DNA of 64,000 nt from Lithospermum erythrorhizon (lineage: Eukaryota > Streptophyta > Magnoliopsida > Boraginales > Boraginaceae): contig JADFUC010002431.1 in assembly GCA_019722365.1 (NCBI GenBank), forward strand, positions 930,001 to 994,000. Direction: 5' to 3'. Positions 1 to 12,749 of the stretch are shown piece after piece. The position numbers were made by a program, and so were the translations under genes. Below the pieces are notes generated by a model. It was not told the origin of the DNA. It searched no databases and saw only the letters and a program-made list of their open reading frames with translations. Each line of letters opens with the position of its first letter. The first letter of the stretch is position 1.

Positions 1-2054
1 GTATTTGTATAAAGAAGTGAGAGTACTCATCTTTCTAGCATTTTAGTTATTCTGAGATTAATTTTATGTCAAACTCTTTGTTGATGTTATAATAGAATCT
101 ACTAATAATTAATGGTTTAAAGTTGAAACACGAGTCAACGCCTAATCTTCCCTAAACAATTTGCACCTAATTGTTCAAATTAACCCTTGTTGTATTTGTC
201 AAACAGACTGTATTTCTTGAGAAGTCATATTATATATACATATATATGAAGGAAAATAAATAGAAGAGAAAAAAGGAATCTTTATTAGTTAAAGATACAT
301 ATACACTAAACCACGCACCAAAACATCCATAGGAGACTGAGGTCCCGGGTGCTTTATGATTGTTGTCATGTTGCAAATTGCAATTCACAAAGCCTTGAAG
401 TATACAACTCGAGCCATGATCTCGATCTAATCTGAAAGAGGTTTATGGATGCTTGCCCTATTATGTATTTATGTGCTCCAATTCAGCAAAATCGAAGATA
501 AAAATGATTGGAGGACCAATTAGATAATTCCACTTGCCATTATTATTGGCACCAATCATAGTTCTCTACTAGTAATAGCCTTTAGCTTGGTGCGATTCTT
601 GGTGTTGACGTATTATTATACTTGCATGTATTTCATGAACGGTGAAAAATTAAATGAAGAAGCAGGGGTGGAATAATGGAGAAGTAGGGGTGGAATCCAC
701 AACAACTATTTGTATTTTTCTTGAAATTCTTGCACTATATATCTTCATTTTCACCTGAATAGTTCATTACAATTTTGTAATTGTTGAAATTTATTAAGTG
801 AAATATAACCTTATTATAACTATATTATATATGTGCGAATTTCACATTAATAAATTAAAATAGTCTACACATGTATATATATATAGTTCATTTATACTAA
901 TAATTTTCACTAATAATAAAATTAAGCAATAATGAGGGGTATGCAATATATATGTAATTGATCGAGTAATTAAGATTAATTAGTGCATGTGACAAAATTA
1001 AAGGTATATATTTCCGGGGAAGTTTCTCAATATCTCAATAAAAACTTTGGTGCGTTTATTGTCATGCATATGACGACATGTACGAGCTTCCTTTTCAGAT
1101 TTGAAATGTTGACAAATCGACTAATCTAATAATGAAGATCAGATTATTGATTGATGTTCTACTTGCTCTTTAATTTGGATCTCAAATTCACAAGCAAAGT
1201 TAGCTATACTTGGCTCCTCCATCCTGCACCAATATAAAAAGAACGGTGTACGTAAAAGCATACATTAATAAGAATTTAAAACAAAAAAGAAATACTCGTA
1301 GCTTGTTTCATATTATACTTAATAGATTGTTATATACGTATTAGTAATAATTTTATTTGCAACTCCGTAACATGTTTTACTAATGTAACTTCACACATGT
1401 ACTAAGTACCGTTACGGCGTTACCTAGCTAGAAGCTATATACCTTAATGTATAACATAATTACGGAGTATAAGTTCACTAAAATAGGCCGGTGTTGTGGG
1501 TTATTAAATTTTTAATATATAGGAAATCAATAAATTGGCTTAATAATCGCAAGATTTCTTGCCACTATACAATTGATCTTATCCAATAATGGCGAAGAAA
1601 TGTATATATTATATCCAAATTCTTCCTTGATTGTTTCAAAGACATTATATGTAGAAGTTAAAACTATTGCAACGATAACCGGTTGAATCAAAATCACTAA
1701 AATGATAATATTTTCTACAAACTCAACCATTCTTTTTACTGAATTGATCATTAAATGAACAAAATAATATACTCCGTATAATATATGCTGTTTCAAATCT
1801 ATACTTAAACATAAAAAGCTATGAGATCAATACTTTGTGTAATGTGTAGAATTTTTTTATTATTTATAATGTATAAACCAATACAATGAAACCTCTTTGG
1901 ACTTAAACTTGAGTTTATCTATCAGGTAAAGATTTATAATGAAGTTAGAATATCGATACATTGTTCTACAAGCAGTTCTTCAAGTCTTGGGATCTTGTTT
2001 TGAGCGATGTAGTGCTTATGGTAAAGCATGATTTGAGGAGGTCAACTTTAGGTC
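1..2054. other. AT-rich intergenic DNA, no gene seen
   Basis: No open frame here resembles a known protein and no conserved exon was found on either strand. A minus-strand frame at 1527-1796 is hydrophobic and of low complexity, and I do not support it as a gene. Short TA-rich runs occur near 230-250 and 870-885. TACGGAGTA-type 9-mers occur near 1461 and 1771. Confidence 0.6.
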
Positions 2055-2238
2055 AAATATGAATTTTGAGACTTGTTAGGGTCATTTTATAGAAAGCGAT
2101 ATTTTACCTCACTTATTCTGTCAGAATTAGTAACGTTCGTAAATTTAACTGTGCCTCGAAATCTAAAATCACTGTCTGTTACACCTGAAAGTAAGACATT
2201 TCTACAAAATGACACTAACAAGTCTCAAAATTCAAATT
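2055..2238. repeat. Inverted repeat with ~40-bp arms
   Basis: Arms at 2055-2095 and 2199-2238 are reverse complements with only a few mismatches (core GAATTTTGAGACTTGTTAG against CTAACAAGTCTCAAAATTC). They enclose about 100 bases. The structure fits a small MITE or a hairpin-forming locus. No target-site duplication is obvious. Confidence 0.7.
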
Positions 2239-3498
2239 ATTTAAAGCGGCATAATCGCGTTTAATTTAAATAAGGAGATCATGAATCGTTATCTTTGGGG
2301 ATAGAATTAATAGCTTTAGTACGACTTCGAGGGCTTAAAGCTGCCGTCTGTGTGGAGATCGAAGTGTAATTTGATCTTTTTTGAGGCAGATTTGACAATT
2401 CGTTCTATTAAGTACTCGTATATTTCTTTTATTGCATTCTTTTAAATAAAAACCAGTGGAGACGATAATAACGTATAAAAAAGCAATAAAAGGATAGAGT
2501 GTAACCAAAAGCAAGCTTCTCATCATAAGGTCTGATTAGCTGTTTCCACTCATCATGGCTATCTATCAAATGGCATTATTTTCTATCTCAATTTAGAGGT
2601 CACTCTTCATAGTTTGCAATTCTAGTTTCGCTACTGCACCTTTCACAACTTAAAAAGAAAAACAAAGTTAATCAAAAAAAATTCTTTGCCACATATATAC
2701 CGAGTAGTAGTTGTATCAATTGTATGGTAGTAGCTAGCTAGATAGACAACTCAAGTATTTTTCATTTTCTTTTCTTGTACAACAATAATCATATAGACAT
2801 ACATATTACGGAGTAGTACATAATAACGACTTGCCCAATTTTGGTTAGTATGAATAAATCAAACAATAAATGGTGGCCTAAACTAGAGGACTTTAAAGAT
2901 GTCCATACAACCAAAATTGTGAGATAATTTAGGAAAAGTATAATAAAGAATTTCATATATGAATAAATGTTGCTAGAAATAGTTGGAAAATGAAATGATA
3001 AACCATAGCTTTCGTTGAATCTAACTAAGGTAAGGTGATAAGTAAGTGATAACATGGGAATTTACAAAACGACACAAATGCATTCTTGTTTTGCCCTTTT
3101 CAGTAACTACTACTCCGTAGATTGTATGTTACAAGTAGTTTGTAAACTTTGTCAATGACACCTAATAAAAATCATAACTAGCTAAATTGGTTATAGTTTC
3201 AGTAATTACTTCTATTTCCAAGTGTGGAGTTCAACGATTTCACTAAAAATTAATGTGATTTGTAATATTTCATTAGTGGAGTATAAGAAGAACAATACTA
3301 TGTCCTTAGAAGACATTATAAATTGACTTAATTTTTTCGATGTATCTCCATCTCAATTTAACTAGAAAACTTAACTATTAAACAAATTTAATTTTACCTA
3401 AAAAATCAAGCTTATTGTAGATAGTGGAATTTTAATTAATAAAATTCATTTTTATGGATTTATTAATTAGATTAATTTCAACGAGTAACGATTCTGGC
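2239..3498. other. Intergenic DNA, no gene seen
   Basis: AT-rich sequence without recognisable exons. It carries TACGGAGTA at about 2807 and TACTCCGTA at about 3111. The minus-strand frames at 2335-2526 and 2789-3055 show no family signature. Confidence 0.55.
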
Positions 3499-5014
3499 GT
3501 GTTGATTAAGTTCATCTGAACACTCGATTGAATTGACTCGGAAAATAATAGGGTTCAGGGTCCGAGGGCGCGATGTTAATTTTTTAGGTTAAATTAGGGG
3601 TTTTATTAAAATATTCTAATTTTAAACTTCAGAATAGGATTTTAGAAAGATCACGGAGCTTAAATTAATGAAGTAAAGGAATGTCGAGTCGATACATCGG
3701 TCGTCGCTTGGCGCAAACGCCAAAATGACCCAACTCAGTATTCTTGGAGAGCAGTACGTCTGAAATCATCAAGCGAGTCGGATCAGCGGTCGAATCGTCG
3801 GCGAAAGCGAACCCGCTAAATCCTTGATAGGGGCTCGAAAGCTTTATAAATACCCCGTATTTTGAAGTTGATCATAAGTTGAAGTGGGAGAAAAAAGCTA
3901 AGAGCAAAATGCTTGAGAAAAAGCTCACAGAAAAAAAGATCGAAGGCTGAGCGCCTCAGAGATTCAAAGGGAAGAAGCTGACTTTAGGACACGCAGGCGC
4001 CAAATAAGGGCTTAAAACTATCAAGGAAGGCCGGACGATCAGGAGTCTCAAATAAAAATTAACCACTTCGACCGGGTTGTAGGAAGCAATTTGTTGAATC
4101 CACTTATCTTATGCTCCAGATCCGGAGAGGATCGAGTTGCGAGCCACCTCCTACGCTGAATAGGCGTCTGACCTCACCGAGGAAGTGGACAATCGGATCT
4201 CAGACAAGAGTGAAGTTGTCGAATTTCCCAGCCAATGCGAGGAAACATTGAAGCCCTGTTCACATTAGTCGGGAGAGGATCGAAATTTCTTTGAAGCCAC
4301 TCTCGTGAATAGGCACACAGGGCATTACCGGGAAGGGTGGACCGTGCAGCGATGAGGAAAATTTGGTGCAACTCATTCTCGAGAGTCAAAATCAAAGAGT
4401 AGGATCGAAACTCTTTGAAGCTCGCGATTCTACGTCGACATGGGAATACAAGGAAGGTTGCTAAGGCCGTATTTGTTGAAAGAACCCGGCCCGCGAAGCT
4501 ATAAGGTTCTTGAAGTCATACCAACGTCGAAGCCAAGAGGGTCAAATATTTAGCCAACCCAGTATCAATGAGGGCCAAGCGTCCGGTGATAAAATACAAG
4601 TCAAAGAAGGCGTCATTTCATTCATTGCTACCTATCTAATCAAGTGGAGAGGTCGAGTCCATAATCGGCCCGTATCTCGAGGATCCAAGTCGAAGAACAA
4701 TGGTCAATCACTCCTGACCACTTACGGGATCAAAGTACGCTCAGCGCCCCGGTTCGGGACCATATCTCGAGTCAGGCGAGTCACCGTCCGGACGATCCAG
4801 GACACGTATCGACCACAGGCCTAAAACACCATTGGGCACCGAGTCAATATCGGAATCAAAGCTATATCGTAGATGTGACCATGCAGCGGGGAGAGTACTA
4901 GATTGATGGTGGCTTGATCCGTTTGATAAGTATTCCTTGTGCAGGAAGGATTTTCGAAAGAGGTTTTATGCGTTCGGGTGGACATAAATAAGCAAATGTT
5001 ATTCGCGATCACGA
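3499..5014 (+). repeat. 5' LTR of the gypsy element
   Basis: Matches 12750-14225 in the same orientation. Shared blocks include AAAATAATAGGGTTCA near the start, the stretch around AAGTTGATCATAAGTTGAAG, and CCGTTTGATAAGTATTC near the end. A TATA-like box (TTATAAAT) lies at about 3844-3851 and a related one is found in the other copy, as expected for the LTR promoter. Copies differ by many substitutions and small indels, so the insertion is old or poorly assembled. Confidence 0.8.
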
Positions 5015-5017
5015 ATC

Positions 5018-5028
5018 TTGGCCGTTGG
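5018..5028 (+). other. Probable primer-binding site
   Basis: TTGGCCGTTGG directly follows the end of the 5' LTR and is followed by GAATTATCTACTC. It resembles the TTGGCGCCGT(N)TGG primer-binding segment seen after the 5' LTR of many plant Ty3/gypsy elements, with a small deletion. The position is right; the match is imperfect. Confidence 0.5.
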
Positions 5029-5744
5029 AATTATCTACTCCTCGTCATCACATTTGAAGCCGCTTCAAGATGTGACCTGGCCCAGGGGTTTAGTTCGGCA
5101 ATACTACCGGGAAGCTTAGAAACTGTGCGGGTTACTACCGACAGTCGACGAGGCGTCCTCGTTGCACAGATCGATATGTCCCCATCTTGAAAAAGGGATA
5201 TAGAATACCTCGAAGGTTCAAAGACTTGCTCGGCAGGGGTGCCATCACCGCTCAATTTGTGGTTCCGCTGACTTTCGTCCATGGAAAGAAGCGATCCGGA
5301 TCACGGTCATTATGGCGACCGTAAACATTCTACGTATTCGTCGTGATGACGGGAATCGCCACCGTAAGCGCGTCGGATAGCCTCCACGAAGATGGTGGAA
5401 GACATGGCTTGGCATGCGATGCCGAGAAGAGTCTACCATTGGAGAAGATGCTCGATCATGAGCAGGAACGCAAAACTCTGAAGTCATTTTGAAGACCCCT
5501 TTCTTGGCGCTATGCCTGAAAAGGCAGCGAGTCACCTCTGCCCGCCCGCCCCGAAGCACCGAAGCACGTCTAGGAACGGCTGACAAGGTAGTGAGCTTCA
5601 ATTTATCTTAGGCGATGGAACCGTACATTCTTGCAGTGAGAGTTCGTATTGAGGCGATCGAGGATACCCATGGTGAACTAATTCCATCATATTCTACGTT
5701 AAGCCTACGGATCCAGCATGGAATGGGTTAGAAGATGCCTCGAG

Positions 5745-6260
5745 TTATCAACCCCCAAAGTTCCAACGGTTCGACGGCATTGGGAACCCCAGCCCGGCCT
5801 TGTCATGCCATTAGAAGCTTGTCACAGCAACTGGCCCAGAACAAGCGGAGATCGTATAGTTAAGTAATTCGCTCCTTTGAAAAGCCAGCGTTCGAGCGGT
5901 ACAGCTGGAATCAAACTCCGTTATTGATTGGGCCTGATTGGAAAATAGTTTTAGACACCTTCTTGGCTTGAGGGCGGTTTGTATGATAGAGTAGCGGTGC
6001 CTAACGGCTGACATGAAGAGCAGGTCGTGACTTCAATCGAGCGATTGGAAGGTCACAAGTCTCAAATGTAAAAGTCTAGCTCTTAGAGTCTTCACTTGCT
6101 TGATCATGTGCATACGGGGGAATATAATGGGACCTACGGGTACATCTGCGCGAGGATCTTCACAGAAAACACTTGAGGTTATCACGCAATAGCCTTATGA
6201 CGTTTAGGCCGACCGTATGCTTGCCCGTGGTCAGGCAATGATAGATTTGATGGATTGACC
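5745..6260 (+). pseudogene. Ty3/gypsy gag remnant (frameshifted)
   Basis: The + strand encodes PKFQRFDGIGNPSP at 5755-5796, a hallmark of the plant gypsy gag domain (retrotransposon gag, capsid region). In another frame DWKVTSLKCK appears at 6043-6072, followed by MCIRG about 35 bases later and then a QKT-type block. All three occur in the same order in intact gag proteins of this family. The blocks lie in different frames with stops between them, so no functional capsid protein can be made. The order and spacing support one gag gene decayed by indels. Confidence 0.75.
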
Positions 6261-6289
6261 TCCTGAGCCATCGCGGAGTCTCCCGGCCG

Positions 6290-6915
6290 CGTTTTGTCTC
6301 GCTCACGTGCTCGGAAACTTCCAGTGGGTCGCCCCGTCCACAGGAATTACCCCAGTCGAAACACGTTTAGCATTGGGTTCTTATAGGATGAAACTGAAAA
6401 AGAAGATGCATCTTAATGGTATAGAGTAGTACCAATCAAATCATATCAAGCATATCACCCAGCATACATGTTGTGGTCGGGTATTCTGACACCACGGCAA
6501 ATACTCGGCGTCCTCGTTGAGCGAAACAGCATCCGAGAACCGTACCGTCAAATTATTGAGATTGCAGAGGTAGCTCCTACGGCCTCGAAGGTGTCCAGCA
6601 GCCTGGCGCCGCGTAGCGCTTAATTCTGTGATTCCGGGCATTTCCCGTTGAAGCGCCATTTCATTTCATGGGTCGGAGCAGTAATGGAATTTGATGGAGG
6701 CCCGACCTCACCCAAAACCACCGCGACTCTTTCTGCTGGGGTTTGTCTGCTCCTTGTCTTTCGAAACTTCTAAGGTGAGTCGCCCAAATCTAGAATTACT
6801 GAGAGTCAAGCCGCGTTTAACATTGGGTTCTTATAGGATGAGGCACCACAAAGAAGATCATCTTGATGGTATGAGTAGTACCAATCAAATGTATCAAACT
6901 TATATCACGCCTGGC
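6290..6915 (+). repeat. ~450-bp direct duplication inside the gypsy element
   Basis: The segment at about 6290-6445 is repeated at about 6735-6915. Both copies contain an ACATTGGGTTCTTATAGGATG-like block (AGCATTGGG in the first copy), then AAGAAGAT, GAGTAGTACCAATCAAAT and a TTGTGGTCG-type end. The sequence between them is not repeated. This is an internal duplication or a nested fragment within the element. No protein domain was recognised in it. Confidence 0.65.
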
Positions 6916-9420
6916 GCATATTTGTGGTCGAGATTATTACATGGCATTAAGCAGGCGAGCATGACTGCAGCAGTCGCCTGAGGCCAAGTGCGAGGGCAAA
7001 GAGGCAAGGGAAGCATCGAGGCGAGGAAGAAGGGATCTCGGACCACAACTTCCAAATCAACCAAGTTTTCTTTTCAGTAAGAAAGCGGAGATTGAAACGA
7101 CGCCCAGGACATCGAATGCCTCGTATTAGAAAATGCAAAGCAGAAGAATATCCTTTCTTGAATCCGACATCCTGCTTGATGTTTGAGGCGATCAAGGAAG
7201 ATTGAGTGCGGAGGCTAGTAGAACATGAGAACGAACTCTTACCAAGTATCGTGGTACTAGAAATCGATAGAAAGAAGTGCCGTCTTTAAAGAAGAAGGTC
7301 ATGGACCTACGCTCGCGGATAAATCCCTACTAGAAAGACAAAGTGCCATGACGCGTGACCTCGCCGTCCTCGAAAATTGAAGTCAAGGAACACAGGGACT
7401 TACGGAAAGCGAAACTGGAACCCCGGGGATGAGTGGGGGAGGCTATCAGTAACTGCAGCAGACATAAAGTCATGCCCGTATGTATAGAAAGTTGAAGATA
7501 CCACAGAGGCGGAGACAGCTTGGGGCGCCCCGAAACCCAGAGGTCCACCAGTTGCGGTCACGCTGCGGATGAAAACGTGCAGGAGGAAGCGTGACGCGGC
7601 GCCTGCATATCACGATACCTGCGTGATGTCGAGATGAGCTAGATGTAGTGGATGGAGGCTCGGCGGTAGACATTCTACTACTCACATGCCAGTTTTGGGC
7701 ATCAGCGGAGGCTTGCAGCCCAGAACTTTGTGTTGCGAAATGCAGGCTTGGCCGAGAGTCAACGGCTTGATGGGCAAAGTATCCTCCACGGCGATGGGCG
7801 GGTGGTGGCGAAATCGTGGTTCCGCGTGATCGGCTCAAGGCCACTCTAATCTTTATTAGAAAGATCGTGGATCCATGCTTATTGATAGTACCTACTACGT
7901 CGATTTTTTGAGAAATCTTGAGGATGGCATAGAGGGGCGATCAAAGTAGAAAGAATTCGTTCTATTGAGGAGGCGCTGGCTTTGCGGGGCCAGTAAGTTA
8001 TCGAAGAAGAGCGGACTGATTAGAGACCACAAAAAGTTGGAGGCTCCTAAAATAGCTGGTAGTCATCCCGACAAAGAGAATTCATTAGGCGCTCAGGGTA
8101 GCGCGGCCTTTCAGTAGAAAAGGTAAGCATCCCTTTGACATTTCAGTAGTTTTGTGACACGGTCTGAGGACCAAGGATAGAGCATGGGACGATGAACCCC
8201 AGGCTTATAACCTCTTGAGTGGCGGGTTACGACCCCGCGAAGATACGACCATGGCCGAATCGGCACCGAAGTCAAGCGTATGGATTGAGCGAGACTCGAA
8301 GCGCAAAGGCTATTCATCGAACTTCAGCGGTCGAACTTCGGATACACACCGAGCGCTCCAGCTGCTTGTCGTGATCGAGGTAGCCAAGCTACCGTAGAGC
8401 TGGTCGGTAGGAATCTACGCATACACAAAGACATGCCGGAAAGAAGGCAGTCTTCACAGGGTGGGGGCAACTCCCGGCAATCGCTTAGAGATGCCAGTAA
8501 TCGATTTTAGAGGTTGGGGGCAAACTCCAAGAATCCAGCCCAGCAGTATCCGTCTTACGAGATACTAGGAGAAACGAGTAGAAAGCGGGAAGAAGCTGCT
8601 CCACTTAGTGAGAAAGAATGCGGACTGCTTGCGAGCTAGGGCGTGCGGAGACTGAGAGGAACCTCGGGGAGGCGTCGACAACCGTTTCTCGTAAATATAA
8701 TCGAAGAGGAGGTCTCGGTGAACTATCAAAGTGTCAACGCTAGCTTGAAAAGTTGACCGTGCAGTTGATCGCGTTGAAAGAACAGCACACGTAGACTTAG
8801 GTATACCTGAAATACATATGAAGAAACTACATGTGAAAATGATGGAAAGCCGACCACAGGCCTTGGCGCCAAAATAATAAACATATATCCGGACAAGTGG
8901 GTATACCCGATGCGTCTGGCTTAATTGCTTATGGAATGAGTGCCGGGCGAAGGTGAAAAAGAGCGATGGCGCTCGAAGCCTGAAAGTAGAGTTCAGAATG
9001 CAGTCGACGCTGCGAAGGAGAGAGAACTCTTGAGAAATGAATCTGGGTATACGCGGTGCATATCTGAGGAGCATTATGGAAGCTTGATAAACTAGACCCG
9101 AGTGCGGCCAACCCAGAAGTTGCCTAGAATCTTAGAAGTATCGAATAAACTGACTCTCTTTGGTATATCTGAATGAATACTTTGGAGCAGTAAGCTGCCG
9201 AAAGCTGAGAGGACCTGAGGCGTCCGCCTAAACCATCCCGACTTTTCCATAGCGCCATGGATGTTATCCCTTGTAACCGGCCTTACCCAGAAGATGTAAA
9301 GAAGCAGCGACCCCAGATATGGTCGACCACTGAAATGTTGCTACAGATGAACAAATAAAGAGCGCCTCACAAGCACGAGGATAACTACCAGCGACCTCAC
9401 CGATATACCCAATCTAAACA
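6916..9420 (+). other. Internal gypsy region, coding content unreadable
   Basis: This is where protease, RT and integrase would be expected. Open frames on both strands are short and none shows an RT (YxDD), RNase H or integrase signature that I can read. A short GGGGGCAAACTCC-like sequence occurs twice, near 8463 and 8517. I treat the whole stretch as decayed or non-coding element sequence. Confidence 0.5.
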
Positions 9421-9600
9421 TGGTATAAAGCGTCGATCTGCTTTCGGTGCGAGGTTAAATTACACAGAGAACTCTGAATATGATATAAAACATCATTCTC
9501 TGGGTACAAGGTTAAATTACTATAGAATTCTAAGTATGAGTATAAACTACCCAATTACTCTCCCTGATATGAGAATAAACTATCGCACTTTCTCCGGTGA
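9421..9600 (+). repeat. Three tandem units of ~60 bp
   Basis: Units start near 9421, 9481 and 9541, each with a TATAAA-like start and an AGGTTAAATTAC-like core (AGAATAAACTAT in the third). They lie in the 3' half of the gypsy element and probably arose by local tandem duplication. Confidence 0.65.
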
Positions 9601-10558
9601 AATTCTCGCGCCCGCTGATGAACTACGTTTGACTTGATCGAGATGACCACGAAGTACGTGGCGGCAGATATACCAATTTGATCATAACCTCACAAATTCT
9701 TTTTTTCTTGAGAGAGAATAGCGAAAGCAGTATTCTGATGAATAAAGGCATAACGGAAGAAGCGAAAGTGCTCTCGTAAAGACAAAGCTCAAATTTTGTC
9801 ATTTGTGGATCATGACGTCCATCATCATCAAAGGAAAATGACGCGAAATGCAAACAAATTAAAGGAAAACATAAAGCTAAAAGGAATAAAAGATTGCTCG
9901 GGCTCTCCCGGTCGGGCTTCAGTGGCCTCCAGAGTCTAAAAGTGAATGATTCACAGCGTTGCTCGGAGATTACGTCCAGCTGATCGTCTCGTATCTAAAG
10001 CTCTTGTGCGGTGCTGCGAGGAAGGCACAAACTAAACATAAAATCCAGCGCGGCTGACGTCGCGCCCGGCTTCGGACAAAGCTGCACGATTCTCTAATGG
10101 TGACGGGGAGGCGCGCTATCGATAAGATGATGATGTCAGCTGGGAAGAAACCACTTGTTGCGCGAGGCTGAGCCTTGATCTTTGAACTAGCGTCTAGGGT
10201 GCTCAGTGCAGGGCCGGCTACTTTGCATGTCATCATTTAAGCGTGTCAGTCGACCAGCGAAAAGAAGAGCCACAGGTAAGCGCGCGTCGCGTACCAGGAT
10301 CACGCCCATAAGTCCGCCTCGGTTGCTCGAAAATCTCGTCTTCATGTCTGATTGAGCCGGGAAGCTACCGGAGGCGTCAACATAAGCTGACCAATGCATT
10401 GTCGTTATGCGTAATGATCAACAATGGTTGGAGTACTCTGGGGAAGAAGCCGGAAGCGGCCTTGACGAAGAGAATGGTGAGGAAGGAGATGCGCCCGCCA
10501 TGGAATCTGATCACAGAAAATAAGGCGTTCGAAAGTAGATAACGATCAAAGCCGGTCG

Positions 10559-10975
10559 GATGGGATAGCGAGTCTAACGTATCCGCTTGCGTCGAAGAAG
10601 ATGGGGCGACCTCAGAAAGGGTTAGCGTACCCAGCCAATCGAAAACAAGTCGAGATGGGATAGCGGTAGCATATCCATTATCCAAAAGAAGAAGATGGAA
10701 GCGACCTCAGAAGGGTTAGCGTACCCGTAATCCCAGCCAGTAAAATGGGATAGTTAATCCCACCGTCGAAGAAGAAGATGGGGTGAGGCGAAGGGTTCGC
10801 GTACGTAATCCAACAAGTCAGAGATGGGATAGCGGAAGTCTGGCATATCCATACGTCCCAAGAAGGCGGGAAGCCTGAAAGGGTTAGCGTACCCGTAATC
10901 GAAGCAAGTCGATAGGATAGCCGAGTGTAGGCATACCACCGTCGAAGAAGAAAAATGGTTCGCATGCCTATAATC
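10559..10975 (+). repeat. Minisatellite of ~75-95-bp units (about 5 copies)
   Basis: Each unit contains GATGGGATAGC, a CATATCCA-like block, GAAGAAGATGG and AGGGTTAGCGTACCC followed by GTAATC. Units begin near 10559, 10656, 10746, 10828 and 10913. The last unit is the most diverged. The array sits in the 3' part of the gypsy internal region, a known birthplace of plant satellite repeats. The minus-strand frames over the array arise because each unit repeats the same short reading frame; they are not supported as genes. Confidence 0.8.
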
Positions 10976-12749
10976 AAATCAACAAAAATCCGCCCAAAGG
11001 GAGGAAGGGACACACGCGGAGAAGTCTGGCGTCTACCCAACCCATTGATAGAAGAACAAAGCAGCCAGAAACTGGCATTAATACCTGAGGAACGTCTGTT
11101 CCCGAGAAAAAATTTGGACATGAAGAGCGAAGACTCAAATACGGAGAAGAGTCCAAAGACAAAGGATGAGGGTTAGATACTGGTATTCATATAAAAGATA
11201 TCAAAAAATGAGCAAGGAGATATACCAAATCGTTCGGCATGCAAAAATCTATATCGGAATCTGAAGCTGTAAAATTCAAATATCTTCGCTTCGGAGTGCA
11301 CCCAACGAGGGTTGACACATTACATCCGTCTACTTAATAACTCCGAGACCATGAGTGGTTCGTAAAGAGATAAATAGAGAGGGAATATAACCTCCGGACT
11401 ACGAAATTGACACAAAAGCAAGGATACTTGAAATCGAGCAGAGGCACTAGAAAATTCAAAATTAAGAAAAAAATCGGGGTAATGCAGGGAACCATACATA
11501 AGCCCCATCGGTCCAAATTTCAAAAATTCACGATCGGCCGTCAGTAATAAAATAGCTGAAAATCAGTTTCTACAAAAATGGGATTTCACATCAAATTTCA
11601 TACAAAATCTTATGCAATTGACTTTTATACCGTTTTAACTACGATTCAAATATTATATGGCATCTATTTCATCCAAAACTCTCTCATGATTCGAAATTTA
11701 TCTGAGATTCAAGAAAAAGGTGAAGTCTTTACGAGAACGGGAAATCGAAATAGGTGGCGAGAAGTTATTGAGAACGAGGAACGTTGAAGGGGATGGTTGC
11801 AATGCAAGCGTTATCAGATATCATGAGACCAACCGAAAGAAAAGTATAAAAAATATAGTTTTGAATCGTACTAGGTTCGAAAATTTCAAAATAAAAAAAG
11901 AAAAAAAATAGTTTTTGAACAATGTTTGGTTCAACAATCATGAGGAATGGAGGGAGAGATATTCAAGTTCAATTCTACATCCTCTATACTACAATCAAGC
12001 ATCAATAAAAGGGAAGAAAAAAAATTCCCACCTTGGGGTGATGATGATGGAATTCGACGTATTTATGAGAAGAAGAGAGATTTTTTAATCTTGAGATCTG
12101 ACATATATGAGCTTAACCTAATGCAAAAGGGTTTAGGTAAAAGAGACTAGACTCAGTCGTAGTATCCAACGAGTCTAAAACAAGTGAGCCACATCCCCTT
12201 GCATGATTTTAGAAAATCATAGAGATTCATTAAACCTAATTTTTATGACTACATGTCGATCAAAGACCAAATTCAAGTTAAAATTTATCACCGTCTGTTT
12301 GAAACTTAGAACACGTGAGATAAATTGAAGACCCATCGATTAATTTGCTATATTAGCATAAAATTAAAATATCTGATATATGTTATTATGATTAAAACTC
12401 ATAATAAGATTATATCCATAATTAGTCTCCCGCCTTGGCTAGAGGATCGGAAATGAATAAAAGCCAGAAAGTCGAAGACCCGACGTTGTGCCTAATTCAC
12501 ATGTCGAGACATATCCAGGATCACAATTAATTTATTAAATTAGAAATTAAATTGTGTTGCAACATACCCGACAGATGAGTAGCAGAATCCACCAGAATGC
12601 AAGGATCCGAGATTGGCGGGGAAGCGGATAAGATGCGAAAACCCGAAGGCACATCTTTAGGCGGCTACATCACCATTGCGAGAACACGGTGGATTTGAAC
12701 AGGCACCCCTGCGTATGTGCAGAGTTCGAGGGCCATTAGTGGGTAATTT
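10976..12749 (+). other. AT-rich 3' internal/untranslated part of gypsy element
   Basis: Base composition shifts to AT-rich after about 11.2 kb. No protein family is recognised in the frames at 11578-11787 or 11947-12150. A near-perfect hairpin lies at about 12522-12557 (CACAATTAATTT against AAATTAAATTGTG). The AT-rich block could be element 3' UTR or a nested insertion. Confidence 0.45.

Noticed and set aside
1527..1796. 89-codon hydrophobic minus-strand frame
   Set aside because: Low complexity AT-rich DNA, no recognised homology, no splice or promoter context.
5031..5601. Overlapping frames on both strands inside the gypsy element
   Set aside because: No family motif, and they lie between the LTR and the real gag on the opposite or same strand. 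They are chance frames in GC-richer element DNA.
7330..9111. Several minus-strand frames of 60-170 codons
   Set aside because: The element is oriented + by gag and PBS; these frames show no domain and their composition follows the antisense of decayed element DNA.
10377..11162. Minus-strand frames of up to 147 codons over the minisatellite
   Set aside because: They repeat the same short peptide because the DNA is a tandem repeat; no protein family is recognised.
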